A stretch of 64,000 bases of DNA from Dyadobacter sp. CECT 9275 (lineage in GTDB: Bacteria; Bacteroidota; Bacteroidia; Cytophagales; Spirosomataceae): the NCBI RefSeq assembly GCF_907164905.1, contig NZ_CAJRAF010000002.1, forward strand, positions 186,001 through 250,000, written 5' to 3'. Made by a program: the position numbers and the translations under genes. Below, one piece after another: positions 20,325-30,534 of the stretch (the stretch's first letter is position 1; the number at the start of each line of letters is the position of its first letter). The notes beneath the pieces are model-generated. The model was not told the DNA's origin. It was given only the letters and a program-made list of their open reading frames with translations, and ran no database searches.

Positions 20325-23300
20325 ATGAAAAAACACCGACAATTACCTCGGCTACTGTGTAGTGTTATGAAAATATCATTTTACCAATTAGTGATTGCCT
20401 TTCTGTTCGCTACAGTGTCATCTGCCGGCACGGTAGGTGCCCAGGATATCCTTAACCAAAAGGTAAGCCTCCAGGTGAACAACCAGGACATGAAAACCGT
20501 CCTTACAAAACTTAACAAGCTGACACAGATTAGATTTACTTACAGCTCCTCTCTTCTTAAAACTACCAAAAAGGTATCAATTAATGTAGCCGACCAGCCT
20601 TTAAGTGATCTCCTGAATGATTTATTCAAACCGGCTAATATATCCTATAAAATAGAAGGAAAACAGGTTATCCTTCTTAAAGCAAGTACTGTACAACCCA
20701 ATGTGATCAATCAGGTAATCGAGCCCGGGGCGTCTTCTACTGACCGGAACATTACCGGGAAAATTACAGACGAAAACGGCCTCGGCTTACCCGGTGTAAG
20801 TGTAGTTCTTAAGGGAACCAAGGTAGGTACTTCCACCAACATCGACGGAAATTTCGAACTGAGCATTCCGGACGACAATGCAGTTTTAACTCTTTCGTAT
20901 GTGGGCTATATGGCACAGGAAGTTACGGTTGGCAAACGCTCCGTACTGGAAGTTTCCATGAAACCTGATGTGCGAAATCTCGAAATGGTAGTCGTAACTG
21001 CATTAGGTATCAAACGTGACGCCAAAAAACTCGGTTATTCCACCGCAACAGTAAACACCGAAGAAATCACCACTACGCGTACTACCAACCTCGGCAATAG
21101 CCTGCAGGGCAAAGTTGCCGGACTTAATGTATCACCTCCGGCCAGCGGACCGGGTGGTTCAACCAAGATCCGGATACGTGGCCAGTCGTCCTTTGGTGGT
21201 AACAACTCCCCGCTGATCATTGTCAACGGCATACCTATTAACAATACCAGCATTTCTGCGGGAGGTTCGGCCGGGAACGGTACAGGAAACCCAACCGGCG
21301 GCTCGTCCGACTCAGGCGATGGGCTTCAGAGTATTAACCAGGACGACATTGAAACCATGACGGTTCTCAAGGGCGCCGCTGCTGCAGCGTTGTATGGCTT
21401 TCGTGCGAAAGACGGCGCCATTATCATTACAACCAAAAGCGGAAGTAAAACCACCGGAATCGGCGTGGAAATAAACTCCAACTTTCAGGCCCAGCAGGCA
21501 CTGGACTATACCGACTTCCAATACGAATACGGACAGGGCGAATTCGGAAAAAGACCTACCAGCGTTGCTGAGGCTCAGAGTTCCGGGGTATTTGCATTTG
21601 GTGAAAAAATGGACGGCAAGCTGACACCACAGTTTGACGGCAGCATGCAGCCCTACTCACCACATAAGGACCGTATCAAGAAATTTTACAGAACCGGTAC
21701 CAGCTTCACAAACTCCGTTGCGTTATCGGGCGGAAACGAAAAAGGCAATTTCCGCCTGTCATTTGCCAATACCGACGCTAACGCGATCATCCCTAATTCT
21801 GATTACCACAAAAAAATCATGAACCTGGGCTTAAATTATAAGTTTACGGACAAACTATCCGTGCAGCTTAACGCAAATTACTCAAACGAGTACAACCACA
21901 ATCCGCCGCAGATCGGGCTTCAGGATATGAACGCCAACACCACGATTTATACCATGGCGACGAGTATCGACAGCGATTGGCTCAAAAACCGCAAAGATGC
22001 CAATGGAAACGAAATGCCTCTTTCGCGTTTCACAAACCGTAACAATCCCTACTGGGTGGCCTACGACCGTTTTGAAAACGTGCGCCGCGACCGGATTTTC
22101 GGGAATACCTCAGTTCGTTACGATTTCACCAAATGGCTTTTTGTACAGGGACGTGTGGGGCAAGACTATTACACCCGGCCTTACAACTACAACCGGCCCA
22201 CAGGAACCCGGTCCATCGGTGCGGTCACAACGGGTTTCAACGGATATTACTATCAGGATATCGCGACATTCAGAGAGCGTAATCTTGACATCCTGATCGG
22301 TGCCAACAAAACCTTCGGGGATTTTGGTATCGACATCAACGTGGGCGGTAACCAAATGCTCCAGATTAACGACAACGTCAACACGGCCGTAACCAACTTT
22401 TATGTCCGTGATCTGTATACAATCGGAAACGGCCAGGTGAAAAATCCGGGCTACAGTTACAGCAAGAAGAAAGTGAATTCCATTTACGGTTCTGCTGAAT
22501 TTTCTTTCAGGAATTTTCTTTTCGTAAACGTTACCGGCAGAAACGACTGGTTCTCCACCCTGAATCCGGAATCGAACAGCTACCTGTATCCTTCGGTGTC
22601 AGGAAGCTTCGTTTTTAGCCAGGCTTTTGCAAATGTTCCAAATTGGCTGAACTATGGAAAAATTCGTGCTGCGTATGCCGAGGTGGGTGGTGATACTGAC
22701 CCATATTCCAACAACCTCTATTACGCCATCAACGCAAATCCTTTTAATGGCACAGCACTTGGAAACCTTCCATCGGCGGTTAGCCCGAACGCCAATCTGA
22801 GACCATTGAAAGTGAAGGAAGTAGAGGTAGGTTTGGAATTAAAAACATTCGATAGCCGCCTGAATCTGGATATGTCGCTCTACCGTAAAAATACCGTTGA
22901 TGAAATCCTCAACGTAGACATATCCAACGCCTCAGGATTCAGCCAGACCAAAGTGAATGTGGGTAAGCTTCAGAACCGGGGTATTGAGTTTCTGTTTACC
23001 ATTGTGCCGGTTAAAAACGAAAATATCACCTGGGAAACGGGTATCAACGGAAGTTACAACATCAGCAAGGTGCTTGAACTGGCGGCCGGACAACAAAGAT
23101 TTGATGTAGGAACGGGCGAATTCTTCGGTATCGTTTCGCACGAAGTAAATATGCCGCTGGCCTCTCTGCGGGGATTTGATTACAAAAGGGATGCACAAGG
23201 AAGGATACTGACTGCGGGCGGTTTGCCACAGCAAGGTAATCTGAAGACTTTCGGCAGCGCGATTCCAAAGTGGGTAGGCGCATGGGTGAATACGATCAAC

Positions 23301-23786
23301 GTAAAACGTATCAAAATTTCGACCCAGGTTGATTTCAAATCAGGTAATACGATCCTTTCCAACTCCAACCTGAACTTCCTTCGCGAAGGTCTTTCCAAAC
23401 CATCCCTCGTTGGCCGCGAAGGCGGAGTACTACTGGACGGCGTTAATGCTGATGGCAGCCCGAACACCACCAAAGTTGAAGCTGAACAGTTTTACACTTC
23501 TTACAGAAGCACCGGGCTCGCAACGCCATTTGTTTACAACGGCAGCTTTATCCGCTGGAGAACCTTATCCGTCGGTTATGATTTCTCAAGATTCGTAAGA
23601 GACCGGACTTTCGTGAAAGGAATCACCCTGTCGGCGATGGTCTACAATGTGCTGCTGATCAAAAAACACATTGACAACCTGGATCCCGAAGCACAGGTAT
23701 CAGCATCCGACAATTTACAGGGAATTGAAACCCACACGCTTCCGACAACCAGAAGCTTTGGTCTCAATTTGAACATTAAACTCTAA
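20325..23786 (+). CDS. SusC/RagA-type TonB-dependent transducer with STN domain
   Basis: Outer-membrane importer that also signals to FecR. After a signal peptide (VSSAGTVGAQ, about residue 43) comes an STN domain (about 48-115: VSLQVNNQDMKTVLTKLNKLTQIRFTYS), then the carboxypeptidase-D regulatory-like domain (ITGKITDENGLGLPGVSVVLKG), TonB-box region (MVVVTALGIKRDAKK), plug (LKGAAAAALYGFRAKDGAIIITTK) and barrel to FGLNLNIKL. Start at 20325 (MKKHRQLPRLL) is used because the 35 residues upstream in frame overlap the leader hairpin and are not signal-like; the product is 1153 residues. Sigma and FecR genes lie directly upstream, and a SusD gene follows 16 bases after the stop. Confidence 0.94.
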   Translation: MKKHRQLPRLLCSVMKISFYQLVIAFLFATVSSAGTVGAQDILNQKVSLQVNNQDMKTVLTKLNKLTQIRFTYSSSLLKTTKKVSINVADQPLSDLLNDLFKPANISYKIEGKQVILLKASTVQPNVINQVIEPGASSTDRNITGKITDENGLGLPGVSVVLKGTKVGTSTNIDGNFELSIPDDNAVLTLSYVGYMAQEVTVGKRSVLEVSMKPDVRNLEMVVVTALGIKRDAKKLGYSTATVNTEEITTTRTTNLGNSLQGKVAGLNVSPPASGPGGSTKIRIRGQSSFGGNNSPLIIVNGIPINNTSISAGGSAGNGTGNPTGGSSDSGDGLQSINQDDIETMTVLKGAAAAALYGFRAKDGAIIITTKSGSKTTGIGVEINSNFQAQQALDYTDFQYEYGQGEFGKRPTSVAEAQSSGVFAFGEKMDGKLTPQFDGSMQPYSPHKDRIKKFYRTGTSFTNSVALSGGNEKGNFRLSFANTDANAIIPNSDYHKKIMNLGLNYKFTDKLSVQLNANYSNEYNHNPPQIGLQDMNANTTIYTMATSIDSDWLKNRKDANGNEMPLSRFTNRNNPYWVAYDRFENVRRDRIFGNTSVRYDFTKWLFVQGRVGQDYYTRPYNYNRPTGTRSIGAVTTGFNGYYYQDIATFRERNLDILIGANKTFGDFGIDINVGGNQMLQINDNVNTAVTNFYVRDLYTIGNGQVKNPGYSYSKKKVNSIYGSAEFSFRNFLFVNVTGRNDWFSTLNPESNSYLYPSVSGSFVFSQAFANVPNWLNYGKIRAAYAEVGGDTDPYSNNLYYAINANPFNGTALGNLPSAVSPNANLRPLKVKEVEVGLELKTFDSRLNLDMSLYRKNTVDEILNVDISNASGFSQTKVNVGKLQNRGIEFLFTIVPVKNENITWETGINGSYNISKVLELAAGQQRFDVGTGEFFGIVSHEVNMPLASLRGFDYKRDAQGRILTAGGLPQQGNLKTFGSAIPKWVGAWVNTINVKRIKISTQVDFKSGNTILSNSNLNFLREGLSKPSLVGREGGVLLDGVNADGSPNTTKVEAEQFYTSYRSTGLATPFVYNGSFIRWRTLSVGYDFSRFVRDRTFVKGITLSAMVYNVLLIKKHIDNLDPEAQVSASDNLQGIETHTLPTTRSFGLNLNIKL

Positions 23787-23802
23787 CCGATTTTAAGCTA
23801 AG

Positions 23803-25335
23803 ATGAAAAAAATATTCATATATATGACCATAGCGGGGCTTATTGCCGGAAGTACGTCCTGCGATAAAGGCTTCGAAGAAGTAAACGTGAACCCGGTACT
23901 GGCCACGAGTATCGACCCTGTCTACCTGTTTTCCAATGCTCAGTTTGGCAGTGCGATCGCAACACAAATGTACCAGATGCAGATCGTTCAGCAGATCAAC
24001 TCGCCATATACTGGTGTGATGGAAGGCGGTAACCACAACGTTAATTACGATCCGAATTCCAATGCCAATTATAACTCCCTGTATCTCCAGAACGGCCCGG
24101 TAAACCTGCTGACGACCGTGATCGCACAAACAAAGGATCTTCCCGCACGCAGCAATCTTTACAATATGTCGCGGATATGGAAGGCATACGTATTCATGGT
24201 TCTCGTGGATACCTATGGAGACGTCCCATACTTCGAAGCCGGGAAAGCATATCTGTCCGGTATTAACCTGCCCAAGTATGACGATCAGAAACTGATTTAT
24301 GAAGACATCCTGAAAGAACTGGAAGAAGGTACAAAAGCCCTGGATGCTTCCAAGTCCATCGAAAGTGGTGATCTTTTTTACAAGGGAAATATTGCCCAAT
24401 GGAAAAAGCTGGGTAATTCGCTGCTGCTTCGTGCAGGTATGCGATACACCAAACTGGACGCCGCAAAAGCCAAAACTTATGTTGCAAAGGCCGCTGACCC
24501 AGCCAACGGTGGCTTACTGAGCGACAACAAAGACAATGCGCTGATCGCCTTCAACAGCACTTTCAATCACCCGCTTGCCAACTACTTTCAGGGAACTGAG
24601 CGCGGAAACGTTTATCTTGGTAAAGCACTTGTGGACTACCTCAAAACAACCGCAGACCCTCGTCTGAGGATGATTGCGGTGAAATACGCCGTTCCGGGTA
24701 ACCCTATAGCTACCGCCGGTGCAGAAGACACAACACGTGCCAACCAGGACGGAATGCCATACGGTTATAACGAATCAACTGTGGTAAATGCGCCCGGGTT
24801 TCCGGGTAAAATCGGATCTGCTTTTAAATATTCGCAGATCAACCGTCGTACCGTTGGAAAGATTGACGCTCCGGAGTTCTTTATCACGTTTTCGCAAACC
24901 CAGCTCCTGCTTGCCGAAGCCGTTCAACGGGGTTTTATCACCGGTGACGCCAAAGCGCTTTACACCACTGGCGTAAAGGCACACCTGGCACAAATGGCGC
25001 AGTACGACGTCCTTGCCACAATCCCGGAAGCCGAGCAAGCCGCCTATCTCAACGCCAATCCGTTTATGCCTGCAAACGCACTGGAACAGATCAACACGCA
25101 GTACTGGTTGTCGTCCTTCCTGAACGGATCCGAAGCCTGGGCCAATTTTCGCCGCAGCGGGTTTCCGGCGCTGACACCAAATCCTTATCCTGGTAAAGAT
25201 CCTTCTGTGAAAGACTTCATCCGCCGACTGGTATATCCCGTGAGAGAGAAGTCCGTAAACACTGTCAACTACAATGAGGCAGTACAACGCATGGGCGCAG
25301 ATGACCTGGGTACCCCTATTTTCTGGGATAAATAA
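23803..25335 (+). CDS. SusD-like_2 (RagB) outer-membrane lipoprotein
   Basis: Nutrient-binding lid for the STN-type SusC. Lipoprotein signal ends in GSTSC (Cys20). Family features are DKGFEEVNVNPVLATSIDPVYLFSNAQFG near the N-terminus, RIWKAYVFMVLVDTYGDVPYFEAGKAY (about 125-150), WKKLGNSLLLRAGMRY and, near the C-terminus, SEAWANFRRSGFPALTPNPYPG. It resembles the SusD at 12475-13941 in family but the two are clearly diverged, so they should bind different ligands. 510 residues is normal. A terminator directly follows the stop codon. Confidence 0.94.
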   Translation: MKKIFIYMTIAGLIAGSTSCDKGFEEVNVNPVLATSIDPVYLFSNAQFGSAIATQMYQMQIVQQINSPYTGVMEGGNHNVNYDPNSNANYNSLYLQNGPVNLLTTVIAQTKDLPARSNLYNMSRIWKAYVFMVLVDTYGDVPYFEAGKAYLSGINLPKYDDQKLIYEDILKELEEGTKALDASKSIESGDLFYKGNIAQWKKLGNSLLLRAGMRYTKLDAAKAKTYVAKAADPANGGLLSDNKDNALIAFNSTFNHPLANYFQGTERGNVYLGKALVDYLKTTADPRLRMIAVKYAVPGNPIATAGAEDTTRANQDGMPYGYNESTVVNAPGFPGKIGSAFKYSQINRRTVGKIDAPEFFITFSQTQLLLAEAVQRGFITGDAKALYTTGVKAHLAQMAQYDVLATIPEAEQAAYLNANPFMPANALEQINTQYWLSSFLNGSEAWANFRRSGFPALTPNPYPGKDPSVKDFIRRLVYPVREKSVNTVNYNEAVQRMGADDLGTPIFWDK

Positions 25336-25344
25336 TACAAGAAG

Positions 25345-25396
25345 ACGCAAAACCGCTCCGGTAATATTCCATTCGGCTGGACGGTTTTGCGTTTTT
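25345..25396 (+). terminator. Hairpin terminator after the second SusD
   Basis: Stem ACGCAAAACCG (25345-25355) with CGGTTTTGCGT (25382-25391/2) followed by TTTT. The next gene starts 23 bases later, so read-through or a separate start must serve it. Confidence 0.8.
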
Positions 25397-25418
25397 CATT
25401 CACCTAAATCCGATTGAT

Positions 25419-26351
25419 ATGTTAAAAAAACCAATTCTTGCCTCGGCATTCCTGTTGCTGACCCTTGCCGTACAGGCTCAGTCAATTTCCCCTACCCCGG
25501 ATCAGGTCAAGGCCCTCACCGCCGGCTGGAAAGGCGAACGCTTTCCGGATGGAAGGCCTAAAGTTCCCGACGCCATTCTGTCGCGTCTGAAAAACATTTC
25601 CATGGAAGAAGCCTGGGGTGTGCTCAGGAACAAGGGTTACCAAAACCAGTATGAAGGAGAATGGCGGCTTATCCATCAGGACAGCGTTATGACGGGCCGT
25701 GTCGTGACGGCTCAATATGTTCCGCTTCGCCCCGATTACCAGGACCTTGTCAAAGAAACAGGTAAAAAGGAAGGACGGGTGCAGGCAGGGGGTACCAATT
25801 CCTGGCCCATTGATGTACTGAAGGAAGGGGATGTTTATGTAGCCGATGGTTATGGAAAGATTGCAGACGGTACACTGATCGGCGATAACCTTGGCAATTC
25901 TATCTATGCCAAATCCAAAAGAGGGGTCATCTTTTATGGTTCGGTAAGGGATGAGGAGGGATTAAGCAAAATCGATGGATTTAATGCCTGGACAAAGGGA
26001 CAGGATCCTTCTTACATCCAGCAGATGATGCTTTCCACGATCAATTATCCGATCAGAATCGGACGAGCCACAGTCTTACCCGGCGATGTGGTTCTGGCTA
26101 AAAAATATGGCACCATATTCATTCCCGCCCATCTGGTTGAGGAACTGGTTCTGACGTCGGAGGTAACTGCATTGCGGGATCAGTTTGGTCACCAGCGTCT
26201 GCGCGAGGGAAAGTATACTCCTGGTGAAATTGATACCAAATGGACACCGGCTATTTCCAAGGACTTTCTGCAATGGGTGAACTCCTACCCTGGGAAACTG
26301 CCGATGACAAAAAAAGAACTGGACGATTACCTGAAAGAAAGAAATTACTGA
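25419..26351 (+). CDS. Secreted RraA-like aldolase/decarboxylase family protein
   Basis: RraA/HMG-aldolase fold protein: class II pyruvate aldolases of this family cleave 4-hydroxy-4-methyl-2-oxoglutarate-type compounds or decarboxylate oxaloacetate using a divalent metal. The signature Gly-X20-Arg-Asp is present (GDNLGNSIY, then GSVRD with Arg177-Asp178), followed by the RIGRATVLPGDVVLAKKYGTIFIP strand typical of the family. Unusually it has a signal peptide (AVQAQ, cleavage near residue 20) and about 90 extra N-terminal residues plus 55 at the C-terminus, so it should act in the periplasm or outside. It lies 52 bases before the Tat-exported enolase-superfamily enzyme; the pair suggests a sugar-acid route outside the cytoplasm. 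Substrate unknown. Confidence 0.85.
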   Translation: MLKKPILASAFLLLTLAVQAQSISPTPDQVKALTAGWKGERFPDGRPKVPDAILSRLKNISMEEAWGVLRNKGYQNQYEGEWRLIHQDSVMTGRVVTAQYVPLRPDYQDLVKETGKKEGRVQAGGTNSWPIDVLKEGDVYVADGYGKIADGTLIGDNLGNSIYAKSKRGVIFYGSVRDEEGLSKIDGFNAWTKGQDPSYIQQMMLSTINYPIRIGRATVLPGDVVLAKKYGTIFIPAHLVEELVLTSEVTALRDQFGHQRLREGKYTPGEIDTKWTPAISKDFLQWVNSYPGKLPMTKKELDDYLKERNY

Positions 26352-26403
26352 AAGGTACCTGGTACCAGCATTCATTTTTATTTATCATCCAAAATCAGCA
26401 AAA

Positions 26404-27888
26404 ATGAAAAGTATTCTGAATCAAATCATAGCCTCCAACAAACAAGTAGAGCAAGCTGAGAAGCAGGCGCGTATTGCAGAGATTAATAACCCGGCTACCA
26501 AGGACAGTCGGCGTAATTTTCTCCGGAAATCGGCCATAGGAGGTATTGCGCTTGGAGGTTTCATGTCTATGTCCACGGAGGATACCATTGCCCAGGCCAC
26601 CTCAAAGGTAAACCGTGCATCCAAACCCTCGGAGCTGAAAATTACGGATCTGCGCTATTGTATCGTTCAGAATGTAGGCCGTACCCCGATCATCCGGATA
26701 GATACCAATCAGGGAATATATGGGCTTGGAGAGGTGCGTGACGGCGCCGACGAGCGTTACGCTCTTTTCCTTAAAAGCCACCTTCTTGGCCAAAATCCAT
26801 GCAATGTTGAACAGCTCTTTAAATCTATCAAACAATTTGGTATGCATGGCCGGCAAGCCGGGGGAGTCTGTGGTGTTGAAATGGCGCTCTGGGATCTTTG
26901 CGGAAAAGCGTACGGAGTACCTTGCTGGCAGCTATTGGGAGGCCGCTATCGCGACAAAGTGAGGCTTTATGCGGACACCCCAGAATCAAATGATATCAAT
27001 GAATTTAAGGAAAAAATAAAATTCCGTACGCAGGACCAGGGATATACGTGGCTTAAAATGGATGTTTCCATCGGAATGCTCCGCAACAAAGAAGGCAGTG
27101 TGGTGAACAACAAATTCTGGGGCGGAGGCTTTTCCCAATGGGCCGGGGATTACCATTCGTACGCCAATACCAAACATCCCTTTACGGCCATTCAGATAAC
27201 CCCGAAAGGACTGGATGAGATGGCCAAGGTAGTAGAGGATGTCCGCAGTGTGGTAGGTTACGAAATTCCCCTGTCAACCGATCATTATGGACATTTTGAC
27301 CTGAACAATGGTATCAGGCTTGGCAAAGCACTGGACAAATACAGGCTCGCGTGGCTGGAAGATATCGTTCCCTGGGAATATACCGACCAGTGGAAAACAA
27401 TCTCGGACGCACTTGAAACGCCTTGCCTGACCGGAGAGGATATTTATCTGAAAGAAGGATTCAAAGCGCTGATAGACAAAAGGGCGGTTGATATTGTACA
27501 TCCGGACCTTGCGTCGTCGGGAGGGTTGCTGGAAACCAAGCGGATCGGAGATTATGCAGAAGACAATGGTATTGCCATGGCCATGCACTTTGCAGGTACT
27601 CCGGTAAGTTTCATGGCGAATGTACATTGTGCCGCTGCCACGCAAAACTTCCTGGCGCTGGAACATCACTCCGTGGATGTACCCTGGTGGGAAAGCCTGG
27701 TGAAAACCACAGACGGCCGCAAGCTGATCGACAAGGGATATGCCCCGGTTCCTCTGGAAGCACCGGGCCTGGGTATTGAACTTGTGGATGAGGAGGTTAA
27801 GAAGCATCTCAATCCAAAGGATAAATCTTACTTCGCCCCTACTCCTGACTGGAATGATAAACGTTCGCATGACCGTTTGTGGAGCTGA
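26404..27888 (+). CDS. Tat-exported mandelate racemase/enolase-superfamily sugar-acid dehydratase
   Basis: Enolase-superfamily enzyme that abstracts a proton alpha to a carboxylate, most likely a dehydratase or cycloisomerase of an aldonate/aldarate. Twin-arginine signal SRRNFLRKSAIGGIALGG begins at residue 35. The barrel has the three metal ligands Asp293 (STDHYGHFD), Glu319 (AWLEDIVPWE) and Glu345 (LTGEDIY) and a catalytic His395 (MHFAGTP), in the order expected for the galactonate/mannonate dehydratase-type subgroup. The N-terminal capping domain carries RDGADERYALFLKSHLLG. 494 residues including an unusually long pre-Tat region of about 34 residues. It ends the uptake block and is followed by a palindromic repeat. 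Exact substrate cannot be assigned. Confidence 0.9.
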   Translation: MKSILNQIIASNKQVEQAEKQARIAEINNPATKDSRRNFLRKSAIGGIALGGFMSMSTEDTIAQATSKVNRASKPSELKITDLRYCIVQNVGRTPIIRIDTNQGIYGLGEVRDGADERYALFLKSHLLGQNPCNVEQLFKSIKQFGMHGRQAGGVCGVEMALWDLCGKAYGVPCWQLLGGRYRDKVRLYADTPESNDINEFKEKIKFRTQDQGYTWLKMDVSIGMLRNKEGSVVNNKFWGGGFSQWAGDYHSYANTKHPFTAIQITPKGLDEMAKVVEDVRSVVGYEIPLSTDHYGHFDLNNGIRLGKALDKYRLAWLEDIVPWEYTDQWKTISDALETPCLTGEDIYLKEGFKALIDKRAVDIVHPDLASSGGLLETKRIGDYAEDNGIAMAMHFAGTPVSFMANVHCAAATQNFLALEHHSVDVPWWESLVKTTDGRKLIDKGYAPVPLEAPGLGIELVDEEVKKHLNPKDKSYFAPTPDWNDKRSHDRLWS

Positions 27889-27897
27889 CGAACCTGG

Positions 27898-27940
27898 AGA
27901 TTAGACTTTCCAAGTATCAAAGACTTGGAAAGTCTAATCT
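27898..27940. repeat. Dispersed palindromic repeat, copy 1
   Basis: Perfect 18-bp arms AGATTAGACTTTCCAAGT (27898-27915) and its reverse complement (27923-27940) around a 7-base loop, 10 bases after the stop codon of the enolase-superfamily gene. The core GACTTTCCAAGT is shared with the copies at 43377-43423 and, degenerately, 43506-43538. It could end transcription, but no T run follows. Confidence 0.85.
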
Positions 27941-28146
27941 ATCCCACCCCTCCTCCTCAATCATGAGCCCCTCAATATTCCTTAAAACCCTGCTTTCCGC
28001 ATGAAATTTGATAAATTCCTCATATCGGGGTAAAGTCTTGCACCGAGTAGAAGTTTTCAGAACCGGAAGCTCTTAAAAAGTTAAAACAGTTAACCAAAGC
28101 ATAAAGCCCAAAAAGGGCTCACTCATGGTTTAATTTCGTATTTTGC

Positions 28147-30438
28147 ATGCTTACCTCCATGCATATTATGAAAAACATCCGGAATATACTCTTTTATATC
28201 ACTACCATAGGTGCATTCTCTGGCCTGCTCTACTGGTTTCTGAAACAAGGGCAAATGCTGGAAACTGCCGCAACAGCAGCCAGGCTTCCAAAGCTGAATT
28301 CCTCCTCCTTAGAACAATTCATTTCCACGATATTACACGACATTAGCAGCCCTCTGGCTATCTTACTCCTGCAGATTGTTACCATTATTATTGTTGCCAG
28401 AATTTTTGGATGGTTTTGCAAACTGATCGGCCAGCCAACGGTTATCGGAGAAATTGCTGCGGGTATTTTCCTGGGCCCTTCCGTAGTGGGTATATTCTTT
28501 CCAGAATTTTCTGCATTTCTTTTCCCCAAGGTTTCATTAAGCAACCTGCAATTCCTGAGCCAGATAGGACTCATACTCTTCATGTTTATCATCGGGATGG
28601 AGCTGGATCTGAAAGTACTTAAATCAAAAGCACAAGAGGCCATCGTGATCAGCCATGCAAGTATCATACTGCCCTTTGCGCTGGGTGTCGGGCTGGCGTT
28701 ATACATCTACCAGCAGTTTGCCCCTGAGGGGATCAGCTTTTTGTCTTTTTCCCTTTTTATCGGTATTGCTCTGAGTATCACAGCATTTCCCGTATTGGCC
28801 CGTATTGTACAGGAACGAGGCCTTTCCAGAACAAAACTCGGAACAATGGTGATTACCTGCGCCGCTACCGACGACATCACCGCCTGGTGTATTCTTGCTG
28901 CCGTCATTGCCATCGTGAAAGCAGGTTCTTTCCTCAGTTCGATCTACACCATATTACTTGCGGCAGCCTATGTACTGATCATGCTCCGCGTGGTAAGACC
29001 GTTCCTCCAAAGGCTCGGCAATCACTACAGCTACAAGGAAGGGCTTACAAAACCCGTAGTAGCCGTTTTTTTTCTGGTACTCTTGATCTCCGCGTACAGT
29101 ACCGAAATCATTGGAATACATGCACTTTTCGGAGCTTTTATGGCAGGTGTAATCATGCCGGCCAATCAAAATTTCCGTAATCTTTTTACTGAGAAGCTGG
29201 AGGATGTCTCTATGGTACTTTTGCTGCCTTTATTTTTCGTATTCACGGGCCTGCGCACACAGATCGGCCTTTTAAATGATCCCTATCTGTGGAAGGTCAC
29301 CGGAATCATTATTGCGGCAGCCGTTACCGGGAAGTTCATTGGAAGTGCATTAGCCGCCCGTTTTGTAAAACAAAGCTGGCGCGACAGCCTCATTATCGGT
29401 TCCTTGATGAATACCCGCGGTTTGATGGAACTGGTGGTACTCAATATCGGATACGACATCGGCGTGCTTGCGCCCGAAATATTTGCTATGATGGTGATTA
29501 TGGCACTTGCTACAACATGCATGACCGGCCCCGCACTGGATCTGATCGACAGGTTTATGCCCATCAAAAAAGAGGAATTTCACCAGTCCCAAACCTCAAA
29601 ATCGCGTTTTTCAATTCTGGTGGCCTTTGCCAGCCCCTTGGGAGGACGCAAAATGATTCGCCTGGCGCATCATTTTATTGAACCGGCAGTCCCTCAAAAC
29701 GTAACGGCACTTCATCTTTCCCCGAGCAGTTATCTGAACCAGGTGAATACCGAAGAATACCAGTACGAAACGTTCAGGCCCATCAACGAGGAAGCCGACA
29801 AGCTGAACATTCCCGTCAATATGCTCTTCAAGCCCTCGCAAAATATAGAACACGACATCATCGAAACAGCCAACGACGGCGAGTATGACCTGCTCATCAT
29901 GGGCATTGGTCACAGTGTTTTTGAAGGAACACTTCTTGGTAAAGTACTGGGTATCACTAACAAAATAATCAGCCCCGTACGGCTGATCGATACCATCACA
30001 GGAAAAGGTAAATTATTTAACACCGATATTTTTGACGAGCGCACCAGCCATGTGATCCAATCGGTAACCATCCCGGTAGCTATCCTGATTGAAAAGAAAC
30101 TGGATAAAATGGAAGAAGTTTTTATTCCGATTTTTTCGGAAAGCGATCAGTTTTTACTTGAATTCGCCAAAAAACTGATCCTTCATCAACCCACCAGGAT
30201 AACGATCATGGATCCGTCAGGCCTTGCCGCGCAGTACCTGTCCATACAAAAGATGATCACTTCCCTCCAGGCTTCTGCTCCTGAGAGGGTAAACCAGCAT
30301 AATGAAAAAGCGCTTGAGAAAGACTTCCTGCAAGAGCAGGACCTGATGCTGATCAGCAACGAAAGCTGGAAAAAAGCCGTAGAATCGCACAGTATCTGGC
30401 TGTCTTACTCTCCGTCGGTACTGATTATACGCGGGTGA
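28147..30438 (+). CDS. CPA2-family cation/proton antiporter with C-terminal soluble domain
   Basis: Inner-membrane Na+(K+)/H+ antiporter of the CPA2 (KefB/NapA-like) family. About 13 membrane segments occupy residues 10-455; the ion-binding pair Asp242-Asp243 lies in TCAATDDITAWC, the DD form associated with electrogenic exchange. IGQPTVIGEIAAGIFLGPSVVG and ALSITAFPVLARIVQERGL are diagnostic family segments. The remaining 300 residues form a cytoplasmic universal-stress-protein-like tail, common in Bacteroidota, not a TrkA-N domain. ATG codons at residues 1, 5 and 8 are all possible starts; the third (MKNIRNIL) is equally plausible. 96 bases separate it from the next gene, in the same direction. 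Confidence 0.92.
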   Translation: MLTSMHIMKNIRNILFYITTIGAFSGLLYWFLKQGQMLETAATAARLPKLNSSSLEQFISTILHDISSPLAILLLQIVTIIIVARIFGWFCKLIGQPTVIGEIAAGIFLGPSVVGIFFPEFSAFLFPKVSLSNLQFLSQIGLILFMFIIGMELDLKVLKSKAQEAIVISHASIILPFALGVGLALYIYQQFAPEGISFLSFSLFIGIALSITAFPVLARIVQERGLSRTKLGTMVITCAATDDITAWCILAAVIAIVKAGSFLSSIYTILLAAAYVLIMLRVVRPFLQRLGNHYSYKEGLTKPVVAVFFLVLLISAYSTEIIGIHALFGAFMAGVIMPANQNFRNLFTEKLEDVSMVLLLPLFFVFTGLRTQIGLLNDPYLWKVTGIIIAAAVTGKFIGSALAARFVKQSWRDSLIIGSLMNTRGLMELVVLNIGYDIGVLAPEIFAMMVIMALATTCMTGPALDLIDRFMPIKKEEFHQSQTSKSRFSILVAFASPLGGRKMIRLAHHFIEPAVPQNVTALHLSPSSYLNQVNTEEYQYETFRPINEEADKLNIPVNMLFKPSQNIEHDIIETANDGEYDLLIMGIGHSVFEGTLLGKVLGITNKIISPVRLIDTITGKGKLFNTDIFDERTSHVIQSVTIPVAILIEKKLDKMEEVFIPIFSESDQFLLEFAKKLILHQPTRITIMDPSGLAAQYLSIQKMITSLQASAPERVNQHNEKALEKDFLQEQDLMLISNESWKKAVESHSIWLSYSPSVLIIRG

Positions 30439-30534
30439 AAATGATGGTATTTTACCCTTATTATGTTAAAGCCTGTTTTTTAAAGGAATAATAAGTGTTT
30501 ATTTTACATATATGACGCTACCATTTCTATACCT

